Shown here one piece after another: positions 34,377-42,320 of a stretch of DNA of 42,320 nt; the stretch's first letter is position 1; each line of letters begins with the position of its first letter. The stretch lies in NCBI GenBank assembly GCA_002812745.2, contig NCSJ02000354.1:1-42320 (forward strand), read 5' to 3'. The notes under the pieces were generated by a model, which worked only from the letters and a program-made list of their open reading frames with translations, did not search any database and had not been told where the DNA came from. The position numbers were made by a program, and so were the translations under genes. This DNA is from Scytalidium lignicola. Taxonomy: Eukaryota; Ascomycota; Leotiomycetes.

Positions 34377-34546
34377 AAAATTTCATTATATGGTTATCTT
34401 CGGAGAATTAGGGAAATGAAGGTAATGGTGATGTTGGAGTACAACCAGGATGACAGATTCATAGAGAGAGAAATGAAGACACTGGCAGGACTCGATTGGT
34501 CTATAAAAGAGGAAAAATAAGTTTGATTTAATATATTTTGATTCTA

Positions 34547-36442
34547 TTATGCATAGGCTACCCCAGCTCTGGGCCTCGTAACCTCAATTGGATTCGCAAG
34601 CTTCAAATGCCTCTTCACTACGGATCCAGGAGTATAACCATCCACCTCCCCTAGCTTTAGTCCTCGCCCCCCCATGCTCCTGACCAGTGTTGATAGCGGC
34701 GCATTAGAGCCGGGACCTTGCAAGGACGGTGCATCAAAGGCCTTAGCAGTCTCAATTGGGTTTAATGTCACTGTACGCCCCAGCTCCCACCATCCAACAA
34801 AGGTCGGTATGATAAGGATGACGAACACAGTCGTAAGGACGGTGCTTGAAATGAGAAATCGATATTCAGAGTGAAACACATTCACATTACTAGTTTGTTG
34901 CATTGTCAGAAACTGTGGCGCTGGGGTAGTATTTGTAGTGCGGTATGGAAAGTCTTTCGCGACTAGAGAGAGTCGAAATGCCATTTCATTGAGAGAATTC
35001 AGGATATGTGAGGTTGGGTCTGCCCAGTTTGAGCGACATGCGGCAGGGGAAGAGATGCCAGCGCTACCCCCTGATGGGGTCAAGGGAATTGGTTCGAGGA
35101 ATTGGTTAGACAATGTATCTGGCAGAGTCAGATAGTACCCGATTCCACCACCAAAGGTGTACAACGCTTGAGAGGCGAAGAGGTTGTTGGCTGCAAGGTA
35201 GAGGCCGCCGATAGTCCAGCCCACATAGTCGCTACCGCCATCCGTCCCAGAGTTTGGTGGCGGTGGTTGGAATGAAAGCGTTGTTGCATTGTTAGCTACA
35301 TCACCTAATCTCAGAGTACTTCCGTTGATGACAGTGACAGGGTATAGTAAGGTAGCCGGGAAAAGGGAGCAAATCCTCTCTGTCCGGACGCCAGTGCAGT
35401 CAGTGGCGTTGCTATTGTCCGTGTAGGCTATATCTAGAGTTATTTGACTAGAGATAGTATCGGCGGTATCAAGACTAGACTTAACACTAAATGGAGAGAC
35501 TGATTCGTTATCAGGGTCCGTAAGGTTATACTGTATTGGCGCGCCGATAGTGGTGCATTTAGCTGAAAGCCCGCCAGCTGCAACATAACCTATGCAGGTG
35601 TCCTTACAACCCGAGAAGCCAGCATTTATAGGAGCTTGACTGTTGTAATCATTGAAGACCGAAATCATCGGCTGTGTCATTACCTGTTGGGTACTTCCCC
35701 GGCTGGCTTGAAACCCTGTGTAGCCCCAAGGAATCTCAGGTGCAATCTGAGCTGTAACATTAACTAGAGATGTTCTTGGGACACTGATGACGCTTGAAGC
35801 TCTCTGAATTAGAGGCTGGTCGATGACCATGACGGTCACGGCGATGCTAGCAAGAGCTACGAGATTGAACTGTCGACCAGCGAACAATGCCTCCAAAAAG
35901 CCATCAGCGTGAGCCCATTGATCATGCAGATCTTTAACCGTACTGCCCCTCAGTATTTTGCGCCACCATGCTATCTTCACGCCTTCATGAAATGCAAAGC
36001 GTGCAAGCATGTTGGTCCCGGCCATGAGAAAGGCAAGATAGACCGTCGGGGACAGAGTCCAGGTGTCAGTAGGCTGGTCGTCTGACACTACAAGAACTAC
36101 AATCGAAGCAACTATACATGCCAAACAACCGCAAAGAGCCAGAATACCTCGAAATGGAAATCGTCTCCAGAATCCAGGGGACCACACATCACCTGCGCTG
36201 CCGTACTTTTGAAGTCCATCTCTTGTCGAATCTGATTCTGACTCGCTGATCGGCTTATACAGGTTTCCTGTACTTGATACAGGATGGACTTCCACACCGC
36301 TCACCATTGGAGCTAGTTTCCTTGGGACCGTGTGCTCTCGTCGGACTGTATGCGGTTGAGAATTCGGGCTTTGCCCATCGTCGCCAACTGAGTAAGGTTC
36401 CACATCCGCCATCAAGCTGCCAGACTCAGCCTGTTGAGCCAT
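34547..36442 (-). CDS. Fungal polytopic membrane protein, DUF3176-like
   Basis: One 631-residue ORF without introns. About 95 cytosolic N-terminal residues are Ser-rich. Three hydrophobic segments follow, near 98-122 (ALCGCLACIVASIVVLVV), 130-150 and 193-213 (VALASIAVTVMVIDQPL). Then comes a large, probably extracellular region of about 310 residues with many N-x-S/T sites and several Cys, and a last membrane segment near 532-555 (STVLTTVFVILIIPTFVGWW). The C-terminal tail is polar. This layout, with IDQPLIQRAS after the third helix, is that of a widespread ascomycete membrane family of unknown function resembling DUF3176 proteins. No enzyme motif is visible. The family label is tentative; the topology is well supported. 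Confidence 0.85.
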   Translation of the reverse strand: MAQQAESGSLMADVEPYSVGDDGQSPNSQPHTVRREHTVPRKLAPMVSGVEVHPVSSTGNLYKPISESESDSTRDGLQKYGSAGDVWSPGFWRRFPFRGILALCGCLACIVASIVVLVVSDDQPTDTWTLSPTVYLAFLMAGTNMLARFAFHEGVKIAWWRKILRGSTVKDLHDQWAHADGFLEALFAGRQFNLVALASIAVTVMVIDQPLIQRASSVISVPRTSLVNVTAQIAPEIPWGYTGFQASRGSTQQVMTQPMISVFNDYNSQAPINAGFSGCKDTCIGYVAAGGLSAKCTTIGAPIQYNLTDPDNESVSPFSVKSSLDTADTISSQITLDIAYTDNSNATDCTGVRTERICSLFPATLLYPVTVINGSTLRLGDVANNATTLSFQPPPPNSGTDGGSDYVGWTIGGLYLAANNLFASQALYTFGGGIGYYLTLPDTLSNQFLEPIPLTPSGGSAGISSPAACRSNWADPTSHILNSLNEMAFRLSLVAKDFPYRTTNTTPAPQFLTMQQTSNVNVFHSEYRFLISSTVLTTVFVILIIPTFVGWWELGRTVTLNPIETAKAFDAPSLQGPGSNAPLSTLVRSMGGRGLKLGEVDGYTPGSVVKRHLKLANPIEVTRPRAGVAYA

Positions 36443-36973
36443 GGCGATGGTGATATTGATTGCAAGCGAGTGTATAGATCTAAAGTGAGCTGCTTTCCTC
36501 GCAGAGCGCGACTTACGGAAATATCAAAGCAGCTGTGGTGTGACTAAAATCCGCTAGAAGCCAAACATCGTAATTACTGTAATGTGTTTTGCAGCTTATT
36601 TGAGGGGCTGAGATGCTGTGCCGCAAACTTGAATCTGGCTCTGCAGAAAGAGCAACCAATGAATCCCTTAACAGAACACCACAACACCACAGCCCCAAAA
36701 GATCCATGACTTTAACCTGCCATTTTAAGGAGTAAGCATTTGAGCGACGAGCCGCAAACACTTCTTCTGTCCAAGGGGAGGCGGCCTTTTGTGTTGAAAC
36801 GGCTCGAGCCCCTTAGAGGAGCCGCTCAGAAAATTAAATATAGCTACGGCGGCACAGCAGAAAAATATGTATCCATGCCCCTCTTTACATATTACTCTTT
36901 TATTATCATTATTTCTTCACTTTCTCTTCTCTCGCATCTGCACTTCCTCTCAAGCTCAAAGGGCCTGTAATTG
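36443..36973. promoter_or_regulatory. Divergent promoter region
   Basis: Lies between two divergent start codons. An AAATATAG TATA-like stretch is near 36836. A pyrimidine-rich leader (about 36885-36955) precedes the right gene, a common feature of fungal promoters. No gene was seen. Confidence 0.5.
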
Positions 36974-37754
36974 ATGACAATGCACACCAATTGTTTCACG
37001 ATCGCGCACTTTCTACTTGCCACCATTATTACAGTGGCATTTCCAGTTCAATGCAAGCAAGCCACAAAGCAAGGCTTCACATTTCCAAGAGCATCGGATC
37101 CTTCTGTTCCTAACGTAGCCAACATGACAGTGCGCCAAGGCGATAGAATCATCGTGGAATACACCGAGCTACCGTACACGACTACAGTCAGTATCAACCA
37201 GTTTTGCTATAGCTCCGTAAGCGACGCCATTGGAAATGAGACCTCTAATTATGATTATGTGCACGCGACTGGTCCTTGTGAGTGATACCTCGAACAGTTT
37301 AAATGGACTTTTATATGTAGTTCAATCGTGATGCAGCTTTGCAAATGCTAACAAGTGCGGCTGGAAAATAGACGACAACACTGGCCGGATTCAGTGGGAT
37401 TTCACTAACGATTTCGGGCACGGCTTCTGCCAATTCGTGCTCTTTAACAGCTCTATTGCAAGCTGTTCAGTGGGCCTGTTCAGTGTGTATTCCATGGCCC
37501 TAGACCCGAATTATACCATTCCACTCTTTTATTCCCCTGTGTTCGAGGTTCTTGCGCAAAACACTACACAACCTCCTGTGGAGTGGATAAACGGCAACGC
37601 AACGGCGAGCTCGAGTCTATCGTCGTCGATCGCTTCAACAACAGTATCTGTTACTTGTCCACAATCAGGAATTCCACCAGAACCTACACCGAAATATCCC
37701 CGGACACTTGATTTCTGGCCGCCTTTAGGAGAGAACGTTGTGTTTCCGGTCTAG
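36974..37754 (+). CDS. Small secreted glycoprotein, unknown function
   Basis: Two exons, 36974-37277 and 37372-37754, with a 94-bp intron; 228 residues. The acceptor AATAG at 37371 is chosen because it restores the phase and gives HATGPYDNTGRIQWDF. An N-terminal signal peptide (LLATIITVAFPVQC end) is followed by a compact domain of about 150 residues. It contains VRQGDRIIVEY, conserved-looking Cys in NQFCYSS, GFCQF and SCSVGLF, and N-glycosylation sites. A Ser/Thr-rich stretch comes next, and a Pro-rich tail. Many ascomycete surface proteins have this build, usually with a further C-terminal membrane segment, which is absent here. Exon 2 overlaps the start of another coding-like segment in a different frame (37729 onward), so the 3' end of the model is uncertain. 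Confidence 0.62.
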
Positions 37755-38105
37755 ATGCTCGGCTGCTACTGCAGACTCGATACAGAGATAGAATACCATT
37801 CGATGGCAGTTGTTTCCTAAAGAGTGTAGAAGATGTGGAAGAGTGCGATTTTAACAACAGCTGTGATGGTTTGTCATATCAGCTTAATTTGTCGTTTGAC
37901 CCTCTTACACATACATCCTAGTCAAGTATCCTAGTAAGACTTTAATCAAGTTAAAGTTAATAAGCTACTGACATATAATATAGCCTTGATGGATGCAGAC
38001 ATCACTCCCAAGGCAGTATGGAGCTCGCTTGAGTTGGCTACGTGTAGTAGGCCCAAGTTTTGTAAGGTAGATCAGCTGGGGGACGGTACCACTTTGATCC
38101 TGTAA
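37729..38105 (+). other. Coding-like exons of an unidentified protein
   Basis: A second reading frame looks coding but has no ATG of its own. An acceptor CCTTTAG ends at 37728. Then 37729-37868 reads ERCVSGLDARLLLQTRYRDR and on to VEECDFNNSCD. After an intron, 37984-38105 reads LMDADITPKAVWSSLELATC, SRPKFCKVDQLGDGTTL and a stop. A 12-base micro-exon at 37922-37933 with its own AG and GT borders would add VKYP in frame. It is Cys-rich and ends cleanly. It could be the true 3' part of the 36974 gene through a different splice, or the remnant of a separate gene whose 5' exons are lost. No family was recognised. Confidence 0.45.
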
Positions 38106-38666
38106 AGATACCATACCAATACATTTAACACATTTATATTCACATTCATCTATATGATATAAGTGCAGTATTAATTTACCACGTCATTTCTAGAGCTATT
38201 TATTTGGTTCTCCTGAATAGTCTCATTGAAATTAAAGCAAAGCTTGTGGCTGGAGATACTCTCGTATCTGAGGATCTTACAGGCCTATTTATTTTGACTT
38301 TAGCTCAAAGACATAGCAATCTAGGAAATCAACTTAATAGAGGTGGTCTCTTACAATAATTTGTTGGTGGAGTGCGGGTGCACGGGTGTAGCGGGGATAT
38401 ATAACTGTTTTGCTTTAGCTCGCTCGCGTAGAATTTGATGTGGAATCAATGTCAGATTACTCAAGTGCCGATCAATCACAACCAAGCAAAGCAAATCAAG
38501 GGGTTCCAAATCTTTTGTGCACTGCCATTTCATTTGTCAGGGAAGCTATTTAGCTGTTTTTGCGGATCTTTAATTTATTTGCTCGCGCCGACGTCACATC
38601 GATTACTTCTTTTTCCACCCATCTTTTATTTTGAATCGCGAACAAACAAATCTCGACTCAAGCACT
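38106..38666. other. Intergenic region upstream of the coiled-coil gene
   Basis: No gene was seen. The right part is the promoter of the gene starting at 38667, with GCTCGCTCGCG near 38417 and pyrimidine-rich DNA shortly before the start. Confidence 0.5.
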
Positions 38667-39962
38667 ATGCATAACGAAGCTGCCGTTAGAGAAGCAATTC
38701 TAGCTGCTGCCTCAGAAAATTCAGCTTTGCTTGTCCAATTGTCCTCCACCAGCGAAGCTCCTAGTCTTCTTCAGGCTCACAATATACGTCTATCTCATCT
38801 TCGCGAGGCCGTTACTTCACAAACCACCGTGATAGACAAGCTCAAGGAAGATGTCGACGCCAATTCCAAACGACACAAGAAATTCCGCAATTCCATCACC
38901 CGACGGTTTTTCTACCGCGCAATCAACAATCGAGATAAGTTCGAGTCGAAGGCCAGCAATGCAGAGCAAGATTACTTCTCAACTTTGACTGCTCGAAGTA
39001 AGGCAGAGGAACGACTTGAGAATCTCCGAAGGGACTATAACGAGGCTGTCCAAGCCCAGAAACCATTAGAGGCAGCCGCAAAAGAGCACGAAGAAGCTCA
39101 CGGAAAGATCGATACACTGTATGATAAATTATTTCGCGGGCCTACCCCTGGGTTTGTGACCGAGGATCAAAGAGAAAACGCATATTATGCGGCGAGGAAG
39201 ACAAATGAGCAGACCAAGCAGAGAATACTAGGTGCTAGACGTGCAGTGAGGGTTCTTGAAGTAGCAGAGTCGAGCGTTAATCGAGCAAAGATCCAATTAG
39301 AGAGCGCGAGAAGAGACGCACACGATAGCTGGTTGTTTTTATCTGACACCATCTTGGGGTTAAGACGCAGCGATGAGAGACTTTCTCATGCACTGCTTGC
39401 AGTAAACCGTGCCAAGGAGCATCTGAAGCCTCTTTCGCCAGAGATGCTGTCGATAAAGCACACCATCGTTGCTGACCTTGGAGCGTCAACTAGCATCAAC
39501 GAGACATTTTTTTCTAAGAGCGGTATTCTTGCAGCAATCGTCGCGTCACTCGAGAGATTATCGGATACCATGGAAAGGATCAAGAAATTCATCGAAATGG
39601 CTAAGGAGAGAGAGAAACAAGGCCTCGGGGAAATTAAAGTTACCGCGAGAAAACTAGAGGATAGTCGACAGGAGCTTGAGTTCCATAGGAAATCCATTTT
39701 CGAAAAAGTTGCTGGCTTCGGAGAGGCGGCACCAGCATATAAGGAGTGCTGTGATCGTACAAATGCATTGTGTTACGTTGTTCAGGACACACACAACCAT
39801 GAGCATGAGATTGATCACCAATTAGAACAGATGCCGACAGAAGCAGCGCCGGATTATGAGTCTCTGGTGAATAAATATCGGGTGTCGAGAGAAAAACATG
39901 ATGATGTTGCCCCTGAGTATCCTATGGGAGAGCCTTCCGCACCTGCGGCAGTTAACGTGTAG
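38667..39962 (+). CDS. Coiled-coil protein, unknown function
   Basis: A single 431-residue ORF. The first ATG (MHNEAAVREAI) is used; the frame upstream offers only TTG. The protein is highly charged and predicted helical throughout, with heptad-like stretches at about 30-85, 95-150, 175-245 and 300-365. The basic KRHKKFRNSITRRFFYRAIN motif near residue 70-88 marks a family of ascomycete coiled-coil proteins that I know only as hypothetical. The C-terminus carries a Pro-rich EYPMGEPSAPAAVNV tail. No signal, membrane segment or enzyme motif was seen. A structural or scaffold role is inference. Confidence 0.82.
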   Translation: MHNEAAVREAILAAASENSALLVQLSSTSEAPSLLQAHNIRLSHLREAVTSQTTVIDKLKEDVDANSKRHKKFRNSITRRFFYRAINNRDKFESKASNAEQDYFSTLTARSKAEERLENLRRDYNEAVQAQKPLEAAAKEHEEAHGKIDTLYDKLFRGPTPGFVTEDQRENAYYAARKTNEQTKQRILGARRAVRVLEVAESSVNRAKIQLESARRDAHDSWLFLSDTILGLRRSDERLSHALLAVNRAKEHLKPLSPEMLSIKHTIVADLGASTSINETFFSKSGILAAIVASLERLSDTMERIKKFIEMAKEREKQGLGEIKVTARKLEDSRQELEFHRKSIFEKVAGFGEAAPAYKECCDRTNALCYVVQDTHNHEHEIDHQLEQMPTEAAPDYESLVNKYRVSREKHDDVAPEYPMGEPSAPAAVNV

Positions 39963-40693
39963 CTGCATATTTTGTTTTGGATTAGAATGGTGAAATAACA
40001 TAATAATACTTAAACCAGTCAGAGGTAGAGCTCTCAACGAGTCGGATCGATTTGGATTTTAATTATAGACATGTTTTATTAGAACTTAATTACTATATAT
40101 CGATTTTATTATAAATTAGTTATTAAATTATATAATAGTTTTCTTTGATTCAAGTAAAACCTAGTAAAGATTATATAAATTTATTGAATTCTGTTTGTGG
40201 TCCAGCCTGGCATTAAGCCACTCATTCTTCCAATCGACATATCCTACACGCCCTGCTTGTTGGGAAAACGCACTGTATTATATTGGTTTTGCCTTTGTAT
40301 TTCAAGCCTATCTCAGATCAATTTACTTGAGACTGTAGGTGACCTATTGTATTAGCCAACCCATTAATTGACACCATTAGCTTAGTTGGCAATGTATTGT
40401 ATTGTCACTACCATCATGAAAGTCCCAGTTCCTCTTTCCTGACCATAATACTTTACTCAACTAAAGGCATGATTCATAAAGACACAGAAATACAAGGCAA
40501 AACAATCTTATAAACTAGTTGGCAGTATTGACTATATACATTGAGATCAGTGAAGGTATGTTCAACCCCTTGGTTTGCTCCTTGTCAGAAACCTGAATGA
40601 ACCGATACAGGTACATTAGCTATGGACTGTAGACAAATTGAGTCTTCCAAAGAAAAGAGAATCAAAGATCGTGGCTATATATAATTGACGAGT
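39963..40693. other. AT-rich convergent intergenic region
   Basis: Lies between two convergent genes. It is strongly AT-rich around 40060-40190; no coding or repeat structure could be supported. Confidence 0.5.
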
Positions 40694-41368
40694 TTATAAA
40701 CACTGCGAATACCAGTCGTTGGAGTATTTGCAAGTAGATCCGGACTGGCAGCAGTTAGCTCCGGTCCAGCCCTGTCCACCGCATTGGCCGTACAGGGCAG
40801 AACACTATAAAATATAGTTAGTTAAATGGCCATCAACGAAAGAATTTGATACTGTGAAAACTTACTGAGCCGCCTCCNGGATGGTGNTGGTGGTTGGTGG
40901 TGGAGGGGGAGGAGTCGTAGTGGTGGAAGTTGTGGTCGTGGTCGTGGTCGAGGTAGTTGTAGTTGGGGCAGGCTTTGACGAGGTGGTCGTCGTGGTAGTC
41001 GTGGTCGTGGTGGATGTGACAATGACCTTTGCTGGAACAGAGAAGCTGCTGGTGGTAGGGATCACCGGCTTCGCTGAAGTGGTAGCTGTCTTCTCGGGAA
41101 TGGTGGTCTCGACCACGATGACGGAGCTGGTTGGAGCACCTGGAGTGTATGGAACCGTGGTGGTGCCAATGGGGGAAGCAACGCCGGTCGACAGGGATCC
41201 ATCAGGCATCAGAACGACAGTGGCCACCTCGGTGACCAGGACCTCGTTGGTGACGAGCCTAACAGCCACATCGCGGACCTCGACCTTGTACTGAGGGGCT
41301 GCAACGACTTCCTTGGCCAGCAAAGAAGCTGCCATAAAGGCAAGGGCGGTGGTGATCTTGGAAGACAT
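40694..41368 (-). CDS. Secreted Thr-rich protein with C-terminal CBM1 (apparent 1-base gap)
   Basis: Two exons, 41368-40866 and 40804-40694, with a 61-bp intron. There is a signal peptide ([18 protein letters not shown]), then about 55 residues unlike any catalytic domain ([20 protein letters not shown]), then a Val/Thr region and a long poly-Thr/Pro linker. Exon 2 encodes a complete fungal cellulose-binding module: [19 protein letters not shown], then four more Cys/aromatic positions ending WYSQCL-stop. As given, exon 1 is 503 bases and enters the CBM1 out of phase. One extra base at the ambiguous position 40878 would make 504 and yield a linker ending in PGGGS before CSALYG. The mature protein would bind cellulose in the cell wall. 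No enzymatic part is visible, which suggests an effector, expansin-like or wall-adhesion role. Confidence 0.85.
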
Positions 41369-42320
41369 TGCGATGAAGGTGTGGAGTTTTCTTAAGATTG
41401 TGGGTGTGGTAGAAATAGACTTTTCAGGATTTTTCGAGACGTGTAGGTGAGATTGTACAAAAAGATTGGATCTTGAAGCTTTCTAATTCTTTCGATCGTG
41501 CGTGGTGCTGCTCAAGGACTTGCTGGAATCTTTTGGTAGTAGCGTGTCTCTTTTGGATAGCGATAGCTGGCGGTGCTGAAGTAGCGGGGAGGAGGATTGG
41601 ACACAAGAAGCGTAGTGATTCAATCAATGAATGTCTGTCTCTACAGTTGGATGGACGAAGGATAGATGGACGGAATAGATCAATATTCCCAAAGAGCGAG
41701 CGAGGCGAATCTGAAGCTGTCTTTCAAAGACGCAGGGAATTCTAAACTTCTGAAAAAGAGTGTGGGTGCTGGAACAGACAAAGTCCGAATCTGTGAAGGA
41801 GGGAACAGAAACAGGATGAAGAGAGGGAAGAAAAGAAGGGAAGAGAAAATCGACTGAGCCAGCGAGAGGGCGGAGAGATATATCGTGGGAGGGCAGCTGG
41901 AGGCGCGCGAGGGAAGGGCAAGTGAGATCCACATGGCTCCCCTGTGAGGGCGTGTAGTGGTGGTACGTACTTTGTAGTACATACAGTACGGAGTATGGGT
42001 GTATGTGGTACCGGTCGTACAAGTACCAAGAGGCCCAACCGACGTGTAGCAGGAGTGGGTCATCACTCATTAGGCTCTGGCAGGTCGAGCCGGGGGCCGA
42101 GTATCCTCAGTGCCCTGATTGCCTGGGTGAGTGAGTGAGTGAGTGAGTGAGTGAGCACACTCCCAAACATTGCGGCGGCTCCTTTTCCTTCTTCACTTTG
42201 GGTCGTGGAAAAGGGCTGTTTGGGCAGGCTGGACCCGTCCCTGCATGACCCTGTGCCTGTCAGAGTTGCTGTTTGCCCCCAAGGGCTTATCCGTGCGATG
42301 ACAGGGCCCAAGGAAGGGGG
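41369..42320. other. Region upstream of the CBM1 gene to the window end
   Basis: No gene was seen. Minus-strand pyrimidine tracts (about 41690-41880) precede the CBM1 start and fit a long leader or promoter. A GTAC-rich patch occurs at about 41963-42030. Confidence 0.5.
42127..42154 (+). repeat. GTGA tetranucleotide microsatellite
   Basis: Seven perfect GTGA units in tandem. Confidence 0.95.

Noticed and set aside
40881..41294. 137-codon plus-strand Val/Gly-rich frame
   Set aside because: Antisense of the Thr/Pro linker of the CBM1 protein; low complexity only.
1..42320. tRNA genes, rRNA and CRISPR arrays
   Set aside because: No tRNA box pair, rRNA-like block or regularly spaced repeat was found by reading; a dedicated scan was not possible.

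Overview
This window looks like nuclear DNA of a filamentous ascomycete (Pezizomycotina). The genes are split by short introns of about 45-127 bp with GTRAGT-type donors and YAG/AAG acceptors. Two complete Zn2Cys6 regulators, a HAM1-like protein, fungal-type P450 and carboxylesterase genes and a CBM1 protein are present. Transposon remnants carry the C-to-T/G-to-A damage typical of repeat-induced point mutation (RIP). Leotiomycetes is my best guess for the class, but I cannot prove it. No RNA gene, CRISPR array, virus or polyketide/peptide synthetase core gene was seen.

Layout. 1-842: partial gene for a secreted cupredoxin-like protein. 1.7-6.8 kb: a transposon island holding a minus-strand Copia LTR with polypurine tract, a plus-strand RIP-degraded Ty1/Copia pol remnant, and a complete but dead Mutator-like element (MULE) bounded by 61-bp perfect inverted repeats. 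7.7-10.3 kb: a long disordered protein. 11.4-19.1 kb: three minus-strand genes for an anion:cation-symporter-type MFS transporter, a HAM1-like lipid-binding-fold protein and an intronless GH3 beta-glucosidase. 21.0-25.3 kb: a cytochrome P450 converging on a secreted type-B carboxylesterase. 26.2-32.5 kb: a Zn2Cys6 factor divergent from a probable true ACC deaminase, followed by a second Zn2Cys6 factor. 33.4-36.4 kb: a short-chain dehydrogenase converging on a membrane protein. 37.0-40.0 kb: a small secreted protein, an unidentified coding-like segment and a coiled-coil protein. 40.7-41.4 kb: a secreted Thr-rich protein ending in a cellulose-binding CBM1.

The most interesting unit is ACC deaminase between two Zn2Cys6 regulators. 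The 518-bp promoter it shares with the first regulator holds two everted repeats with the same unusual arms, one near each start codon. Together with the P450, esterase and SDR this may be a small regulated catabolic or plant-interaction cluster, but co-regulation is inference only. Exon joins were derived by hand from splice signals and reading phase. For every spliced gene reported as a CDS the joined exons give an uninterrupted frame, except the CBM1 gene, where an ambiguous base appears to hide one missing nucleotide.
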